A stretch of DNA of 64,000 bases, taken from positions 8,742,001 through 8,806,000 of the forward strand of contig OZ038456.1 of the NCBI GenBank assembly GCA_964036195.1. Direction: 5' to 3'. This DNA is from Sphaerolaimus hirsutus (Eukaryota; Nematoda; Chromadorea; Monhysterida; Sphaerolaimidae). The first letter of the stretch is position 1, and every line of letters begins with the position of its first letter. Shown one piece after another: positions 1 through 9,261 of this stretch. The notes under the pieces were generated by a model that had not been told where the DNA came from, made no database searches, and was given only the letters and a program-made list of their open reading frames with translations. The translations under genes were made by a program, and so were the position numbers.

Positions 1-277
1 TAAAAGATATGCGGTTGTTGGTGTAACCGCTACTGGACATTAAATTATATAAAACATATGTATTTAATGGAATGCGTTTGAATTTACCTAAATCTTTTAA
101 TATTTGTCTTATCGGCGTATTTCGTTTTATTGCGCAACGATATTTGAAGATTTTACGATATTGTTTGTATTCGTGTATATTCTCTATAAATGAAATTGAA
201 TCAACGTGATCATATTTTAACGGTAATTTATATATTTCTAGTATATGTCTTTTTATTATATCGCTTCGCGACGCCAT
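1..277 (-). CDS. Unrecognised leftward ORF, cut by window edge
   Basis: An open frame starts at an ATG (275-277, minus strand) and runs off the left edge after about 92 codons without a stop. The visible part is basic and helical-looking, beginning MASRSDIIKRHILEIYKLPL, with no signal peptide or membrane segment. It lies 21 nt downstream of the stop of the next leftward ORF, so it looks like the last visible member of a five-gene leftward cluster of the Polinton. I recognise no family. Its length and function are unknown because the 3' end is missing; an accessory viral gene is the simplest inference. Confidence 0.5.
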   Translation of the reverse strand, partial: MASRSDIIKRHILEIYKLPLKYDHVDSISFIENIHEYKQYRKIFKYRCAIKRNTPIRQILKDLGKFKRIPLNTYVLYNLMSSSGYTNNRISF

Positions 278-298
278 CTTTATTTCTGAAATGGTGTA

Positions 299-820
299 CT
301 AGCGTGGGCCATTTATTTTAATACCTTTTACATGCTCCATATTATTACATAAAAAATTACATAAATTCACTCCATTTAACCATATGTTAAATAATTTGTC
401 ACCCTTTTTGTAATATGATCCATTAGTTAACGGTATCTGTTCCAGTATCACAAAGTGGTAGTTCTTATTACCGCCTAACGGATGCACAAAATTTTTCAGA
501 GATAAGTTCCTGTCCACAATTTTATCACAGAACACGTGGAATATGAGTAACGGTAATAATTCGTTCGATGTTAAAAAAGCTAACAATTCAATCACGAGAG
601 TGTTTATGGTAACTTTATGTAGAAAAGTAATTTTTAATGTATCGCCTTTTTTCATTTCGTCCATGTCGCCCGAATTTTCTTCTGGCATTAGTTCCGTTGT
701 TTCAAAATATGTTTTGTGCATAGTTACACTCAACTCTGATTGAATGTGATTTTGTTTTAATACGAAACTGTTTGATAGCAAGGTCTTGCCAAATAGCATC
801 TGAATGAGAAAAGGGAACAT
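299..820 (-). CDS. Unrecognised 173-aa protein of the Polinton left arm
   Basis: This is a 173-codon frame on the minus strand with an ATG at 820. The N-terminus is mildly hydrophobic (MFPFLIQMLFGKTLLSNSF). A central stretch around residues 60-100 (roughly KITFLHKVTINTLVIELLAF onward) looks like beta strands or a buried core. No catalytic motif or clear membrane helix is visible. It starts on the last base of the upstream frame's stop region (next ORF ends at 820), which suggests coupled expression from one leftward transcript. It belongs to the cluster that diverges from the polymerase gene. I recognise no family; a capsid-accessory or host-interaction role would be a guess. Confidence 0.5.
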   Translation of the reverse strand: MFPFLIQMLFGKTLLSNSFVLKQNHIQSELSVTMHKTYFETTELMPEENSGDMDEMKKGDTLKITFLHKVTINTLVIELLAFLTSNELLPLLIFHVFCDKIVDRNLSLKNFVHPLGGNKNYHFVILEQIPLTNGSYYKKGDKLFNIWLNGVNLCNFLCNNMEHVKGIKINGPR

Positions 821-1203
821 TAACTTTCATCAACCATGTAATCATATTCCTCACATTCGCTTATCTTATATATCTCCACAGATTTAGGGACATAATTTTT
901 CAAAAGTAAGTAAGCGTCATTCTCTATACCATGATCTGCCAAACGTCTACACGAGTAATTAATAGCCTCAGATTTGCTGGAAAATTTGTGTGCAAATTTT
1001 CTCAAATACGCCTCGAACTGTGAATCCCAATCTTTTTTATCAGTATTAATATAATCATCCCAATTTATTGTTATCATTGTTCCTTCGAATAATCCACAGT
1101 TTTCACAATGTTTTTTCACGTACTTTTTCAATTGTCGCAATATTTTTCCCTGATTAGCCAATATTTTTCCCTGATTGGCCATACCTATGTAAAATTGAGG
1201 CAT
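820..1203 (-). CDS. Unrecognised 127-aa protein with N-terminal repeat
   Basis: This is a 127-codon leftward frame with ATG at 1203, ending at 820 where the next frame begins. Near the N-terminus there is a short in-frame duplication, ANQGKIL repeated twice (residues about 9-22), mirrored by a 21-nt direct DNA repeat at about 1140-1180. It has three cysteines in the middle (CENCG and a later C), and an acidic C-terminus (ECEEYDYMVDES). The mix of a basic first third and acidic tail suggests a soluble nucleic-acid or protein binding role, but no family is recognised. It is tightly packed with its neighbours, as expected for a viral gene cluster. Confidence 0.5.
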   Translation of the reverse strand: MPQFYIGMANQGKILANQGKILRQLKKYVKKHCENCGLFEGTMITINWDDYINTDKKDWDSQFEAYLRKFAHKFSSKSEAINYSCRRLADHGIENDAYLLLKNYVPKSVEIYKISECEEYDYMVDES

Positions 1204-1205
1204 CG

Positions 1206-1634
1206 TTATGCGGTTACGGGTATAATGTTTACATCATCTAATGTGAATTTGTATATCATGTAATATTTGTACAGAGAATCGCTAGCATCCCCAGAGTCAT
1301 TTGCCTTGACATATTCGAATGCGCGATCTTCCGACGTGAAGACTATATCAAATGTACGTTCGATTTTGGTACACAAAGTATCGACTCTGTTTTCAAAATA
1401 TTTTTTTATATTTTCCTTAGATACCCCTTTACCAGTCGGAAAAAACAGCACTGATACAGTATATAAAACTGTATTTTCTTTATTGTATAAAAACTTTTTA
1501 CGTATTTGATCTCTCAAACCCAACTCAGTCTCGTTCACTTGCGTCGACTGGTTCATCTGTGTTTGAAAATTACTTCGTATCAATGCTGCTCTCTCTGGAT
1601 GATGATATTTCTGATAAACATTCCATAACATCAT
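1206..1634 (-). CDS. Unrecognised 142-aa protein of the Polinton left arm
   Basis: This is a 142-codon leftward frame beginning with two consecutive ATGs at 1634; either may be used. It ends two bases before the next leftward ATG and overlaps the upstream frame (1570-2100) by 65 nt. The predicted protein is soluble, with alternating strand-like segments such as NTVLYTVSVLFFPTGKG and a charged helix, and no cysteines outside one position. Overlap and spacing support a real viral coding cluster rather than chance ORFs. No motif allows a function to be assigned. Confidence 0.5.
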   Translation of the reverse strand: MMLWNVYQKYHHPERAALIRSNFQTQMNQSTQVNETELGLRDQIRKKFLYNKENTVLYTVSVLFFPTGKGVSKENIKKYFENRVDTLCTKIERTFDIVFTSEDRAFEYVKANDSGDASDSLYKYYMIYKFTLDDVNIIPVTA

Positions 1635-2100
1635 CAGTAGAGGCGTATTCGTCCGTTAACCAAGTAAATACAAATATAGGGTTTCGAAGGTTAAGGTAAA
1701 AGTTCAAATCCTTAACCCAAAACGAAAGGAAAGCCAATCTGGTGTTTGAGTTTTCGTTTCGTTTTTCAATGTGATATAATACTTTTATTTTTAGTTTTTT
1801 ATATTTGTATTTACTTACCTTTAGTATTTTGGACAACTTGGTTCGTCGGACATGCGTTCTTAATAAAATATCTAGTTTTATAGAGTTAGGTAATATATGA
1901 CAGACATCTCTTATTTTTGAAGCCAATCTACACATTGAGATGGATTCAGGTACTTTATCGATATGGTATTTATTTTTGTGCACCCTGTTAGAATTTCGAA
2001 TAAAAAGGTTTTGATAATCCGTGCTATTTATTTGACTGTGCACAAATATGTCTTCACTTAATGTAAGTACCTCTATCTCTATATTCCTATAGCGGTTCAT
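1570..2100 (-). CDS. Unrecognised 176-aa basic protein, first of the leftward cluster
   Basis: This is a 176-codon leftward frame with ATG at 2100. The ATG is preceded directly by TTTCAG on the minus strand, so the coding start may sit at a splice acceptor with a leader exon in the promoter region. The middle of the protein (about residues 75-125) is rich in Lys/Arg (RRTKLSKILKVSKYKYKKLK) and could bind nucleic acid; the C-terminus is acidic and serine-rich. It is the gene nearest the divergent promoter shared with the polymerase. No family is recognised; a DNA-binding early regulator is only a possibility. Confidence 0.5.
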   Translation of the reverse strand: MNRYRNIEIEVLTLSEDIFVHSQINSTDYQNLFIRNSNRVHKNKYHIDKVPESISMCRLASKIRDVCHILPNSIKLDILLRTHVRRTKLSKILKVSKYKYKKLKIKVLYHIEKRNENSNTRLAFLSFWVKDLNFYLNLRNPIFVFTWLTDEYASTDDVMECLSEISSSRESSIDTK

Positions 2101-2636
2101 CTGAAATTTTTCATACCCTTTAATATTTAATCACGTTTTAACGTAAACAACAAAGTTACCTTTATGTATCGATAGATCGTCGGATGTAGACGGTTCTCGA
2201 ATGCTGCTGCGTTTGATATCGGCGGCGTGTGGGCGGGGCGGCGGCGGCGATCGATAGCTGAATTCGGCAATAGACGAATTCAATGTGTTTGTATTAGCTT
2301 GATGATATACGGCGGCGGCGGCGGCGGCGGGTCGATGTAGGTGGAGAAACTTGCGTGTGAAGGAGAAAGTGAAATATACCTCCCTTTTTATACGATACGT
2401 GTGCTGCGCGTAGTAATTTTATAATGTGATGTTTTGATTTCATTATATTATTACAACGCAATATCGAAATGTGTGCTGCGCGTAGTAATTTTTACACTAG
2501 GATATTTTTAATTTCGTTATGGTGTTACAGCGTAATCTTTAATTTCGTTATGGAATTACAGTGTAAAATTGTTACACTAATACAGGGTGCGATATATAAG
2601 GGCACCTTTTTTACAGTTAGGTCTCACATAAACGCC
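2101..2636. promoter_or_regulatory. Divergent promoter region between leftward cluster and PolB
   Basis: This 536-bp gap separates the leftward cluster from the polymerase. It contains two GGC-rich stretches (about 2219-2250 and 2310-2330). A 20-base motif, TGTGCTGCGCGTAGTAATTT, occurs at about 2399 and again at about 2470. Imperfect direct repeats of the form ATTTCGTTATGG(T/A)(G/A)TTACAG(C/T)GTAA lie at about 2510-2575, with a more diverged copy near 2440. The spaced repeats next to a TATA box suggest binding sites for an activator; this is inference. Confidence 0.5.
2593..2600 (+). promoter_or_regulatory. TATA box of the polymerase gene
   Basis: TATATAAG lies 37 nt before the chosen PolB ATG, with a TCAC initiator-like motif at 2623. 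The same octamer precedes the major capsid gene, so it is probably the element's own core promoter signal. The position argues that translation starts at 2637, since the in-frame ATG at 2469 would lie upstream of this promoter. Confidence 0.6.
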
Positions 2637-5600
2637 ATGGCAGAGCAACGAAACTATCAACTGGTCGATAACCCCCCCAGCGACGACGAGGAAGATCAAG
2701 CCGCAGCAGAATTTTCATCGGAGGAGGACGAATTTGATGAAAATAAAATCAAATATGAAGAGGCAGATCCCGTAACTCTCAATAAGCATTACGAATATGT
2801 CAAGGATAATATCGCGGAAATAGAACAGAATGAACCAAAGTGGAAAGATTTGTTCAAGATTAAAGAACCGTGGTTAGAGAAAAATGGAAAGTTCTATACT
2901 AACTATTACGTGTACGATGTACAATTTGCGCCGAAATTGGAGGATCACGTGTATGATCCTATATCTTTTTTAGAATATGTATTGGCAAAATGTATAGAAA
3001 AAGTGTATAAGGATTATTTTTCAGATAAAGATAACGAACAGACGCAAAGAATTTTTATTGGGATAAAAGTTATGTCAAAAAGTTTTGATAGAGGCTATAT
3101 ACTATCAAAGATAACTCACTTACAAAATGTGTCTATCGCATCAATTTTAAACAGAGTTGAAATGATTTTTCAATCTGCCGGTATCGAAGAGGATAATTTG
3201 TTTAACGGGTTTTCCGTCAATATTACAACTGTGGAAAGAAAAGATGTGATAGCTAAAGGTTTTGATTCGATGGCTAAATTTTTACCAGACATAAATAGTA
3301 GGATAAAATATCACAAAAAAGCAATTTATAATCCACCGGACATAAAATCTCTATCGGATCAATGTTTACCCATTTGTCTATTCATGGGTAGACAAAACTT
3401 GTTGGCATCCACTACAAATCAGCGAAATTTATTTAAAAGATATAAGCGTAAAAGTAGAAAGGGTAAATTTGTCACGTTGGAACGAGACGTTTCCAGATTC
3501 ATAGAATTTGCTACTGCTTCATTCAATTATAATCCTAAATGCAATGATTTGTATAAAAATGTTGAAATTTTGGTAAATGCCTTAAATAAATTCCCGCCCA
3601 AGTACAGACATGTAATATATCGATGTAGAGTTTGGTCTATTGTCGACGGCGGTATCGAAATAATTTTTGAAAGTCCAAACAAAAGTAAAAAAAGTGCATG
3701 CATTGATTTATTGTATGACGACGCAGAAAAACATATGGTGCTGGTCAAATCAATTAGCTCATTAGCTAATTGTTATAGAGTAACGGAATGTTGTAATAAA
3801 ATTATTTTCAATAAGGACTCACCGTGCAAGTGTTCCAAATCGAGTTGCCCACTATGTTTTGCGTCTGTAATATGTCCTATAGAAAAAGGTGCAAATACTA
3901 TACACTGTGAAAGGTGTAATAGATCATTTTACAACAAAAATTGTTATGAAAATCATTTAGTGAATATTTTTCCTCACAAACACAATAACCAAATCACAAA
4001 AATAATGGATGATACCGACGAATCAGACAAAGATTCGTATTTAAATGAAAGCGACATTAAAAAACTTAATTCACACGACTCATCGTGTCAACCGTTAACG
4101 GTGTGTCAATGCGTTCACTTTTGTAGTACGTGCAAAAAGAAAATCATATTAAGTCAAAGTCACGAAAATTGCGGTTTCACGAAATGCACATTTTGCGGCG
4201 TATACGTCCCCATACATCAAACTTTTAGAGCACATCAGTTTGAATGCTTTTTTCAGAAACCAATACCTTACGAAGTTAAATACCCGGGTAGACATTTTGA
4301 ACTCATATTTTACGATACAGAAACTTTTCAAAAACCAATTGTGGAAAAAAAACAGCTCAAATGGGGTGAAGATGAACCAACTAACAGCACATCAGAAAAT
4401 GTCTATCGTAAGGTACACGCAACGTACGCAGTGTATTGCATGAAAAGGTGTAACGAATGTATTTTTGAAGAACAACCGTGTGGGCGGTGTCAATCGTGTA
4501 CAAGATTTTTCTATGGAATAGATGCGATATCAAAGTTTTATACATTTTTAATGGATTATAAGCAACATACTAATCTAACGGTAATTGCTCATAATTTGAG
4601 TTTTGATTTATGCGAAATTTTATGTTTATTTATAAAAAATGGACAGCTACCTAATTTGTTACTATCTAATGCGAGAAGAATATTTTACATGAAACTTAAT
4701 AGTAAAATAAGTTTTTTGTGTTCATTGAAATATTTTCCCATGAGTTTGGAACAGGTCGGCAAGGCTTTTAATTGTACAAATCGTAAAGGTAACTTTCCAC
4801 ACGGTATAGTTACTGAGTATAATTTGAACACTACATATGAAGCATTACCGCACCCAGATTATTACGATGTAGAAAACATGAAAGTTGAGCAGAGACAAGA
4901 GTTTTTGAAATGGTATGAAAAAAATAAATATAACGAGTTCGACATTAAAAAGGAATGTTATGAATATATCAAATCAGATACTATGGTATTAGAGGAAGCA
5001 TTCGTAAAATTTACAAAGGAGATTTTTTATACGTTCAATATTATTCCTCACCTTAATTCAAAAAGTTTAAGTAGTTTAGCCAATTTTATCTGGAAAAGTC
5101 AACACGTTGACACATCTGTAATTGTACACACTCCACCTCATAACAGCTTTAATGTAGGCGATATGCAGAGTAAGTGGGCCTTGAAAAGCATTTTAGCCGT
5201 CGCCAAATATTACGATAACAAGTACATTCAATATTCGAGATCTCAAGAAGGAGAGAAAACGATTTCGTGCTACGACCCCAACATTGATGATTTTAGAAAT
5301 TTCAAGGTAGACTGCGTTGTATACAAGGATGAAAATAAAACACAAATTGATTTTTTTCGCGAGTATTGCGGCTGTAGCGTACATGGGTGCCCATCTTGTC
5401 ATACAGCTAGATACGCTAAAATAAGACAATCTCATTTAACCCATAAAGAGAATTATGAAAACACTATGAAAAGAATAGATTTGATTGAAAATCAAACGGG
5501 ATTCAAGGTAGAGGTTTGGTGGGAATGTGATATTCGAAAACTGAAAAGCGAAAGCTTAACATTTGCTAGAATTTATAAATCCATCAAGGTTAGAGAACCG

Positions 5601-7133
5601 TTGAATATGCGATTAGCGTATTACGGAGGTAGAACAGAGCTTTTTAGCTGTTTCGCGTCCACTAACCCAAACGGTAATTTGTTTGAAGAAAATTTACCAC
5701 TAGAATTTAACCCAAATTATACAATTAACGCCGTGGATATATGCAGTCAATATCCGGCGACTATGAAAAAATTTCCTATGCCCATCAAAGCACCGAGAGT
5801 GTTGACGCAAGAACAGCTAGAGTTTTTAACAGGTTACAGGAATAAACAATTACCGTTTGCAGCCGGGGTTTTACAAGTCGACATTTTACCACCAAAAAAT
5901 TTATTATTGCCGTGTTTACCCATGAAAATTGATGAATTTTCTGTATACGCATTGTGTTATACATGTGCAAAAAAATACGCATCAGGTAAGGAAAAGTTAC
6001 CCCCACCAGACGGATCATATCAATGTCAATGTACACAGAATCAAAGAAAAATGTTTGGAACTTGGTCCGTCAACTGTTTAAATATGGCTTTGGAAAGAAA
6101 TTATCAAATAATTCGGGCGTACGAAGCGCTCATTTATGACAATGTATCTGTTTGGTCACCGGAGTCGCCAGAAGAAGGAGTGTTTAGTTCTTTTATAGAT
6201 AAAATATTTGCCTTAAAGGTTATGTCAGCTAAACACAGTTTCAAAAATGAACAGGAAAAGTTACAGTTTTGCCAAAAGTTTAATCAGATTGAGAAATGTA
6301 CATTAGACCCAGATAAGTTTCAAGAGAATTCTGCCAAGAGTAAAGTATGCAAATTACTATTGAATAGCGCCTATGGACAATTAGGCATGAATAGCCAGAA
6401 ATCAAAATACATGTTTATAAAAGACCCAAACAAGTTTATGACAACCGTTTTTTCACCCATGAATGAAATCGAAGAGATTTTTATTATGAATGAGAATGTG
6501 GCCAGGGTAAAATTGAAAACCACTAACGAACACGTACAAAATTCTCCAAATTCATGTCTCATTTTGGCGCTTTACATTACTAGTTACGCAAGATCAATGT
6601 TACAGCGATTATTGGAACAATTTCATTATAATCAATTGTTATATAGCGACACTGATTCCTGTTATTACGTTCACGATAACGCGGCGGATGGGCATCAACA
6701 CCCGGAATTGAACCCGGGTATTTTAGGAGGACTGGACAGCGACGTACCGAGCGACCAATTCATATCTGAGTTTATAGGCATAGCGAATAAATTTTATTCT
6801 CAAACATTCAGGAAAAAAAATGATCCGAATGACGCGTATACAGTATTAAAGGCAAAAGGGGTACGCATGACTAATAATAACAAGTATTTATTGCAAAGTA
6901 ACGAACTCAAGAAACAACTGATATCATATTTTTCTCCTTTGATATTTTCACCGCATTATATAAACACCGTGAATCTTCAATTTAGACATACCCCCAGTCT
7001 ATTATCAATCACCACTGAAAATGTTGTTAAAAGACTTCATTTTCAACTGAAAAAAAGATATCATTATTGGCACGGCGATAAACCTTGGTCCGTTCCGTGG
7101 GGTTATTCTGGCAAAAAACCTCATAATGGATGA
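2637..7133 (+). CDS. PolB: Protein-primed family B DNA polymerase (Polinton)
   Basis: This is a 1498-residue replicative polymerase with 3'-5' exonuclease, used by Polintons and adintoviruses to copy their linear genome from a terminal protein. Exonuclease motifs are visible: Exo I YDTET (D560), Exo II HNLSFD (D657), Exo III YIKSD (Y777, D781). Polymerase motifs follow: A DICSQYP (D1034), B KLLLNSAYG (K1239), C YSDTDS (D1338, D1340) and a KAKG box (K1405). The first ~550 residues are acidic at the start and then carry several CxxC pairs (nt about 3820-4200), suggesting zinc binding; the terminal-protein function may lie in this part. All catalytic residues are present and the frame is unbroken, so it may be functional. 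I chose the ATG at 2637 because a TATA box sits just upstream and its context is good. An in-frame ATG at 2469 would add 56 residues. The end overlaps the ATPase by 8 nt. Confidence 0.95.
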   Translation: MAEQRNYQLVDNPPSDDEEDQAAAEFSSEEDEFDENKIKYEEADPVTLNKHYEYVKDNIAEIEQNEPKWKDLFKIKEPWLEKNGKFYTNYYVYDVQFAPKLEDHVYDPISFLEYVLAKCIEKVYKDYFSDKDNEQTQRIFIGIKVMSKSFDRGYILSKITHLQNVSIASILNRVEMIFQSAGIEEDNLFNGFSVNITTVERKDVIAKGFDSMAKFLPDINSRIKYHKKAIYNPPDIKSLSDQCLPICLFMGRQNLLASTTNQRNLFKRYKRKSRKGKFVTLERDVSRFIEFATASFNYNPKCNDLYKNVEILVNALNKFPPKYRHVIYRCRVWSIVDGGIEIIFESPNKSKKSACIDLLYDDAEKHMVLVKSISSLANCYRVTECCNKIIFNKDSPCKCSKSSCPLCFASVICPIEKGANTIHCERCNRSFYNKNCYENHLVNIFPHKHNNQITKIMDDTDESDKDSYLNESDIKKLNSHDSSCQPLTVCQCVHFCSTCKKKIILSQSHENCGFTKCTFCGVYVPIHQTFRAHQFECFFQKPIPYEVKYPGRHFELIFYDTETFQKPIVEKKQLKWGEDEPTNSTSENVYRKVHATYAVYCMKRCNECIFEEQPCGRCQSCTRFFYGIDAISKFYTFLMDYKQHTNLTVIAHNLSFDLCEILCLFIKNGQLPNLLLSNARRIFYMKLNSKISFLCSLKYFPMSLEQVGKAFNCTNRKGNFPHGIVTEYNLNTTYEALPHPDYYDVENMKVEQRQEFLKWYEKNKYNEFDIKKECYEYIKSDTMVLEEAFVKFTKEIFYTFNIIPHLNSKSLSSLANFIWKSQHVDTSVIVHTPPHNSFNVGDMQSKWALKSILAVAKYYDNKYIQYSRSQEGEKTISCYDPNIDDFRNFKVDCVVYKDENKTQIDFFREYCGCSVHGCPSCHTARYAKIRQSHLTHKENYENTMKRIDLIENQTGFKVEVWWECDIRKLKSESLTFARIYKSIKVREPLNMRLAYYGGRTELFSCFASTNPNGNLFEENLPLEFNPNYTINAVDICSQYPATMKKFPMPIKAPRVLTQEQLEFLTGYRNKQLPFAAGVLQVDILPPKNLLLPCLPMKIDEFSVYALCYTCAKKYASGKEKLPPPDGSYQCQCTQNQRKMFGTWSVNCLNMALERNYQIIRAYEALIYDNVSVWSPESPEEGVFSSFIDKIFALKVMSAKHSFKNEQEKLQFCQKFNQIEKCTLDPDKFQENSAKSKVCKLLLNSAYGQLGMNSQKSKYMFIKDPNKFMTTVFSPMNEIEEIFIMNENVARVKLKTTNEHVQNSPNSCLILALYITSYARSMLQRLLEQFHYNQLLYSDTDSCYYVHDNAADGHQHPELNPGILGGLDSDVPSDQFISEFIGIANKFYSQTFRKKNDPNDAYTVLKAKGVRMTNNNKYLLQSNELKKQLISYFSPLIFSPHYINTVNLQFRHTPSLLSITTENVVKRLHFQLKKRYHYWHGDKPWSVPWGYSGKKPHNG

Positions 7134-7896
7134 AAAATACTTTACCGATAAAGACGTCCAGTTCGCCGAATATGGTCAGTCTTATCTCGTTATAGGCCCA
7201 AGCAAATGCGGTAAAAGCTCCTGGTCTTTGAAGTTTTTACAGCACGCATTAAGAGGGTCATTAAATTTAGATCAAATACCTGACAAGATTTTAATATGCT
7301 CAGGCAGCAATCAACATAATCACCCCGTGTATCAACAGTTAAAATCAGAGTTTCCAGATAAGGTAGAAATATTGGAGCGTAACAAAGTACCGTCTTTGTC
7401 GTCATTGGAAGACAGCAACTTGGCGCAAATCGTTGTATATGATGATATGCAACTATTAATGCCGCAGTGGTATACCAGCCGTTTAATTACAAATTCTGTT
7501 AGTCATTCAAAAAAGTTGATGATACTTGTGCAGATTCACGACCCTTATTATAGTAGTTCTCTGAAAATTTTGAGGCGCAATTGCACCTATCTAGTGCTAT
7601 TTAAATACCCTACCGAACAGGTTGTAAATTCATTAGCCTCTAGCTGGTTTGGACAAAGTGAACAAAAACGAAAATTTTTACTGGCTTATAGCGACGCAGT
7701 TATTAAACCGTACGGATATTTATTAGTATCATTTCAACACGTTCCTAACCCCATATTTCAGGCGAGGACCAATATATTCAACGAAAACAACGAGGATCAA
7801 ATACTGTATGATTTGTCTTCTAATTTTAACAACAACAACAATTCCGCATCTGATTTATTCACAGTTTCCGATCAACGTCGCCACCACCAGCAATAA
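7126..7896 (+). CDS. ATP: A32/FtsK-HerA-like genome packaging ATPase
   Basis: This 256-residue protein has a Walker A loop GPSKCGKSS at residues 24-32 and a Walker B strand IVVYDDMQ with acidic pair D106-D107, the layout of the poxvirus A32-like packaging ATPases found in all complete Polintons. It should pump the replicated genome into the capsid. Its length is typical of the family. The C-terminus is Asn- and Ser-rich and probably disordered. The ATG lies inside the last codons of PolB (ATGGATGA overlap) and its stop TAA shares one base with the next ATG, suggesting termination-reinitiation or use of one long transcript. Confidence 0.92.
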   Translation: MDEKYFTDKDVQFAEYGQSYLVIGPSKCGKSSWSLKFLQHALRGSLNLDQIPDKILICSGSNQHNHPVYQQLKSEFPDKVEILERNKVPSLSSLEDSNLAQIVVYDDMQLLMPQWYTSRLITNSVSHSKKLMILVQIHDPYYSSSLKILRRNCTYLVLFKYPTEQVVNSLASSWFGQSEQKRKFLLAYSDAVIKPYGYLLVSFQHVPNPIFQARTNIFNENNEDQILYDLSSNFNNNNNSASDLFTVSDQRRHHQQ

Positions 7897-8264
7897 TGAA
7901 GAAAGTACCCAGAGTCAAGAAGTACGCTAAAAAGCTGGATAAAGCTACAAATATACAAAGTGATAAAAAATTGAGGCACTATTTAAGTAGTGCGAGCGGT
8001 AATGTGATTTCATCCATTTTGGATATAGCTTTTAATGTCAGCTATAATCGTGATATAAGAAGGTTAATTGGTAAATCGGTGATTCGTTCACTCGAATATT
8101 TTACGCCATTGATTAAATTATTATCAAACTGCAAGTCTGTCAAAAGTGGAAGAAAAATTTTGGTGAAACACGCCTCGATATCATTAATTAAATTATTAAT
8201 TAAATCTGTAGCTTTCAAGATATTCAAACATGGACAACCAAAACCGATCAAATATAAGCGTTAA
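7896..8264 (+). CDS. Small basic protein of unknown role
   Basis: This 122-residue protein is strongly basic (KKVPRVKKYAKKLDK at the start, KHGQPKPIKYKR at the end) with a central amphipathic or weakly hydrophobic region (residues about 40-110, e.g. SLIKLLIKSVAFKIF). Its ATG shares one base with the ATPase stop, and its 3' end overlaps the next gene by 35 nt. The position between packaging ATPase and integrase and the charge fit a virion component that touches DNA or membrane, possibly like adenoviral membrane-lytic or cement proteins, but I recognise no family. The overlaps on both sides make it very likely a real gene. Confidence 0.65.
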   Translation: MKKVPRVKKYAKKLDKATNIQSDKKLRHYLSSASGNVISSILDIAFNVSYNRDIRRLIGKSVIRSLEYFTPLIKLLSNCKSVKSGRKILVKHASISLIKLLIKSVAFKIFKHGQPKPIKYKR

Positions 8265-9255
8265 GGACTTCAAATATGTATTAAAAAAGTTTGTTGATGA
8301 GCAAGTGGGAAAAGAACAGTTCCAAAAGCTTATCGAGGACATATTAAAAAGTGAACGTTTAACACCAGAGCAAAAATATCATTTACTTTTGGCAGCGAGA
8401 AATAAATTATCATTAATATTGAATAATGTCAAAAGCGCCGAGAAAAAAAATTTACTAACTACCAATACATCATCAAACGCTGTAAGTGGTTTTGCGGATG
8501 AATCGACCCCACCCACAGAACCTCCAGCAGAAAATACACCCCCTGAAACTAAACAAACACCGTTCAACACGCCTGAGCAATCCAATGAATCGTTTTTTCC
8601 AGTTCAACTGTATCCACGGACGGATGAACACCCTAAAGCGTCTAAACAGAGTAGCAGCACTCCACATCGTCCAACCCAGGAATCGTCAGTTAAACGCAAC
8701 TTACTAAATTTTCGAGAGCCTGTTGCGGAAAATGAACAACGAGGTCGCGATGATCAAGGCAACGGCGACGACGACGACGACGACGACGAAAGCGAAAGCG
8801 ATAGCACATTATCACCTAAAGATGGGCGCGTAAAAAAAGGTGTGCCCAAGATTCAAATAAAAGATGAAGATCCGAATATATTGTCAGATAAAATGAGGGA
8901 AACACACAGAAGATATATGCATAGAGCGTGGGTCGATACTAATAATCAAATTATTACTGATAATGCGAAGGTAGTAAAAAATTCGAATTATTCTGATATA
9001 ATTCGATATTTGGCTACGATTGTGCTAAAAAAACTCGGTGAACCCGCATTTATACGAAAAAATCCAGATAAACCGTTGGGGTTTGAAGATTTCTGGCGTC
9101 ACATGACAACGCTACGACATCACACGCGCGCTGACCACAAACGACAATTACTGGATCTAATCGGTAAGGGGAAAAAAAGAAATAGGAAAATCAAACGTAA
9201 GCGTTCCAAGATATCACAACCGCAAAACATTCAGTGGTTGCAAAATACTTGGTAA
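8230..9255 (+). CDS. Polinton protein with acidic linker and basic tail
   Basis: This 341-residue protein has three visible parts. Residues 1-75 are helical (KDFKYVLKKFVDEQVGKEQF). Residues about 85-195 are Pro/Thr/Ser-rich and disordered, ending in a run of aspartates (nt about 8766-8790). Residues about 215-341 are folded with a strongly basic end (GKGKKRNRKIKRKR). It is present just upstream of the integrase and ends 6 nt before it. Acidic plus basic segments suggest a capsid-internal or scaffold protein, or an integrase partner. No family is recognised with confidence. Confidence 0.65.
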   Translation: MDNQNRSNISVKDFKYVLKKFVDEQVGKEQFQKLIEDILKSERLTPEQKYHLLLAARNKLSLILNNVKSAEKKNLLTTNTSSNAVSGFADESTPPTEPPAENTPPETKQTPFNTPEQSNESFFPVQLYPRTDEHPKASKQSSSTPHRPTQESSVKRNLLNFREPVAENEQRGRDDQGNGDDDDDDDESESDSTLSPKDGRVKKGVPKIQIKDEDPNILSDKMRETHRRYMHRAWVDTNNQIITDNAKVVKNSNYSDIIRYLATIVLKKLGEPAFIRKNPDKPLGFEDFWRHMTTLRHHTRADHKRQLLDLIGKGKKRNRKIKRKRSKISQPQNIQWLQNTW

Positions 9256-9261
9256 CTCGAT

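Noticed and set aside
2469..2636. N-terminal extension of PolB by 56 residues
   Set aside because: It lies upstream of and across the TATA box and overlaps promoter repeats; the hydrophobic product is unlike the family.
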